From: an uncultured Rhodopirellula sp.
GTDB lineage: Bacteria; Planctomycetota; Planctomycetia; Pirellulales; Pirellulaceae
Reading direction: 5' to 3'
Assembly (NCBI GenBank): GCA_913061385.1
Contig: CAJXTM010000369.1
Location: 1-5,201 of the forward strand
DNA: 5,201 nt
Shown here: positions 5,189 through 5,201 of the stretch, piece after piece
Position numbering within the stretch: position 1 is the stretch's first letter
Layout of the letters: every line of letters starts with the position of its first letter
Position numbers and translations under genes: made by a program
The notes under the pieces: model-generated
The model's input: the letters and a program-made list of their open reading frames with translations, nothing else
What the model was told of the DNA's origin: nothing
Databases searched by the model: none

Positions 5189-5201
5189 CTCCTTACGTGT
5201 A
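5189..5201 (-). other. i5 index (CTCCTTAC) and start of the P5 arm
   Basis: The eight bases CTCCTTAC directly follow the adapter where the i5 index sits. Their reverse complement, GTAAGGAG, is as I recall the Nextera index S505/N505. The last five bases, GTGTA, match the start of the P5 arm in read-through orientation. None of this is biological sequence. Confidence 0.95.

Overview
The window is a whole assembled contig whose two ends are library-construction sequence, not genome. Positions 1-33 are the Illumina Nextera Read 1 (i5-side) transposase adapter. Positions 5156-5188 are its exact reverse complement, followed by an 8-base i5 index (5189-5196) and the first five bases of the P5 arm (5197-5201). 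The biological sequence is therefore 34-5155. The 33-bp inverted repeat at the ends, which includes the 19-bp Tn5 mosaic end, must not be read as a transposon.

The source looks like a bacterium of intermediate GC. The FabI with a charged, arginine-rich insert, the PRX-like thioredoxin-fold protein with a CNHC motif, the start of a prenyltransferase/squalene-oxidase-repeat protein, and the GAF/sigma-54 activator together recall Planctomycetota of the Pirellulales type. This is recognition from memory, not a database result, so the lineage is a moderate-confidence inference.

Layout, left to right. (1) 105-1265 (+) is an M20-family deacetylase most like ArgE. (2) A 50-bp convergent gap follows, with no clear terminator. 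(3) 1316-3307 (-) is a large sigma-54-dependent activator with a GAF domain, an AAA+ domain and a Fis-type HTH, starting at TTG and carrying GAFTDA instead of GAFTGA. (4) 3308-3495 is a divergent intergenic region with a weak sigma70-like promoter candidate and a hairpin in front of fabI. (5) 3496-4314 (+) is fabI, NADH/NADPH-dependent enoyl-ACP reductase. (6) 4405-4998 (+) is a PRX-like/thioredoxin-fold protein. (7) 4995-5155 (+) is the first 53 codons of a prenyltransferase/squalene-oxidase-repeat protein. It overlaps gene 6 by GTGA and is cut by the adapter.

fabI, the redoxin gene and the repeat-protein gene point the same way. The last two are almost certainly cotranscribed, given the 4-bp overlap with a good Shine-Dalgarno. 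fabI lies 90 bp upstream of the redoxin gene and could belong to the same unit. The activator is transcribed away from fabI. No convincing -24/-12 sigma-54 promoter is visible in the shared region, so a regulatory link to fabI is not supported. I see ordinary housekeeping and regulatory genes here and no novel defence, mobile or RNA system. The observations most worth acting on are the adapter contamination and the overlooked partial gene at the right edge.
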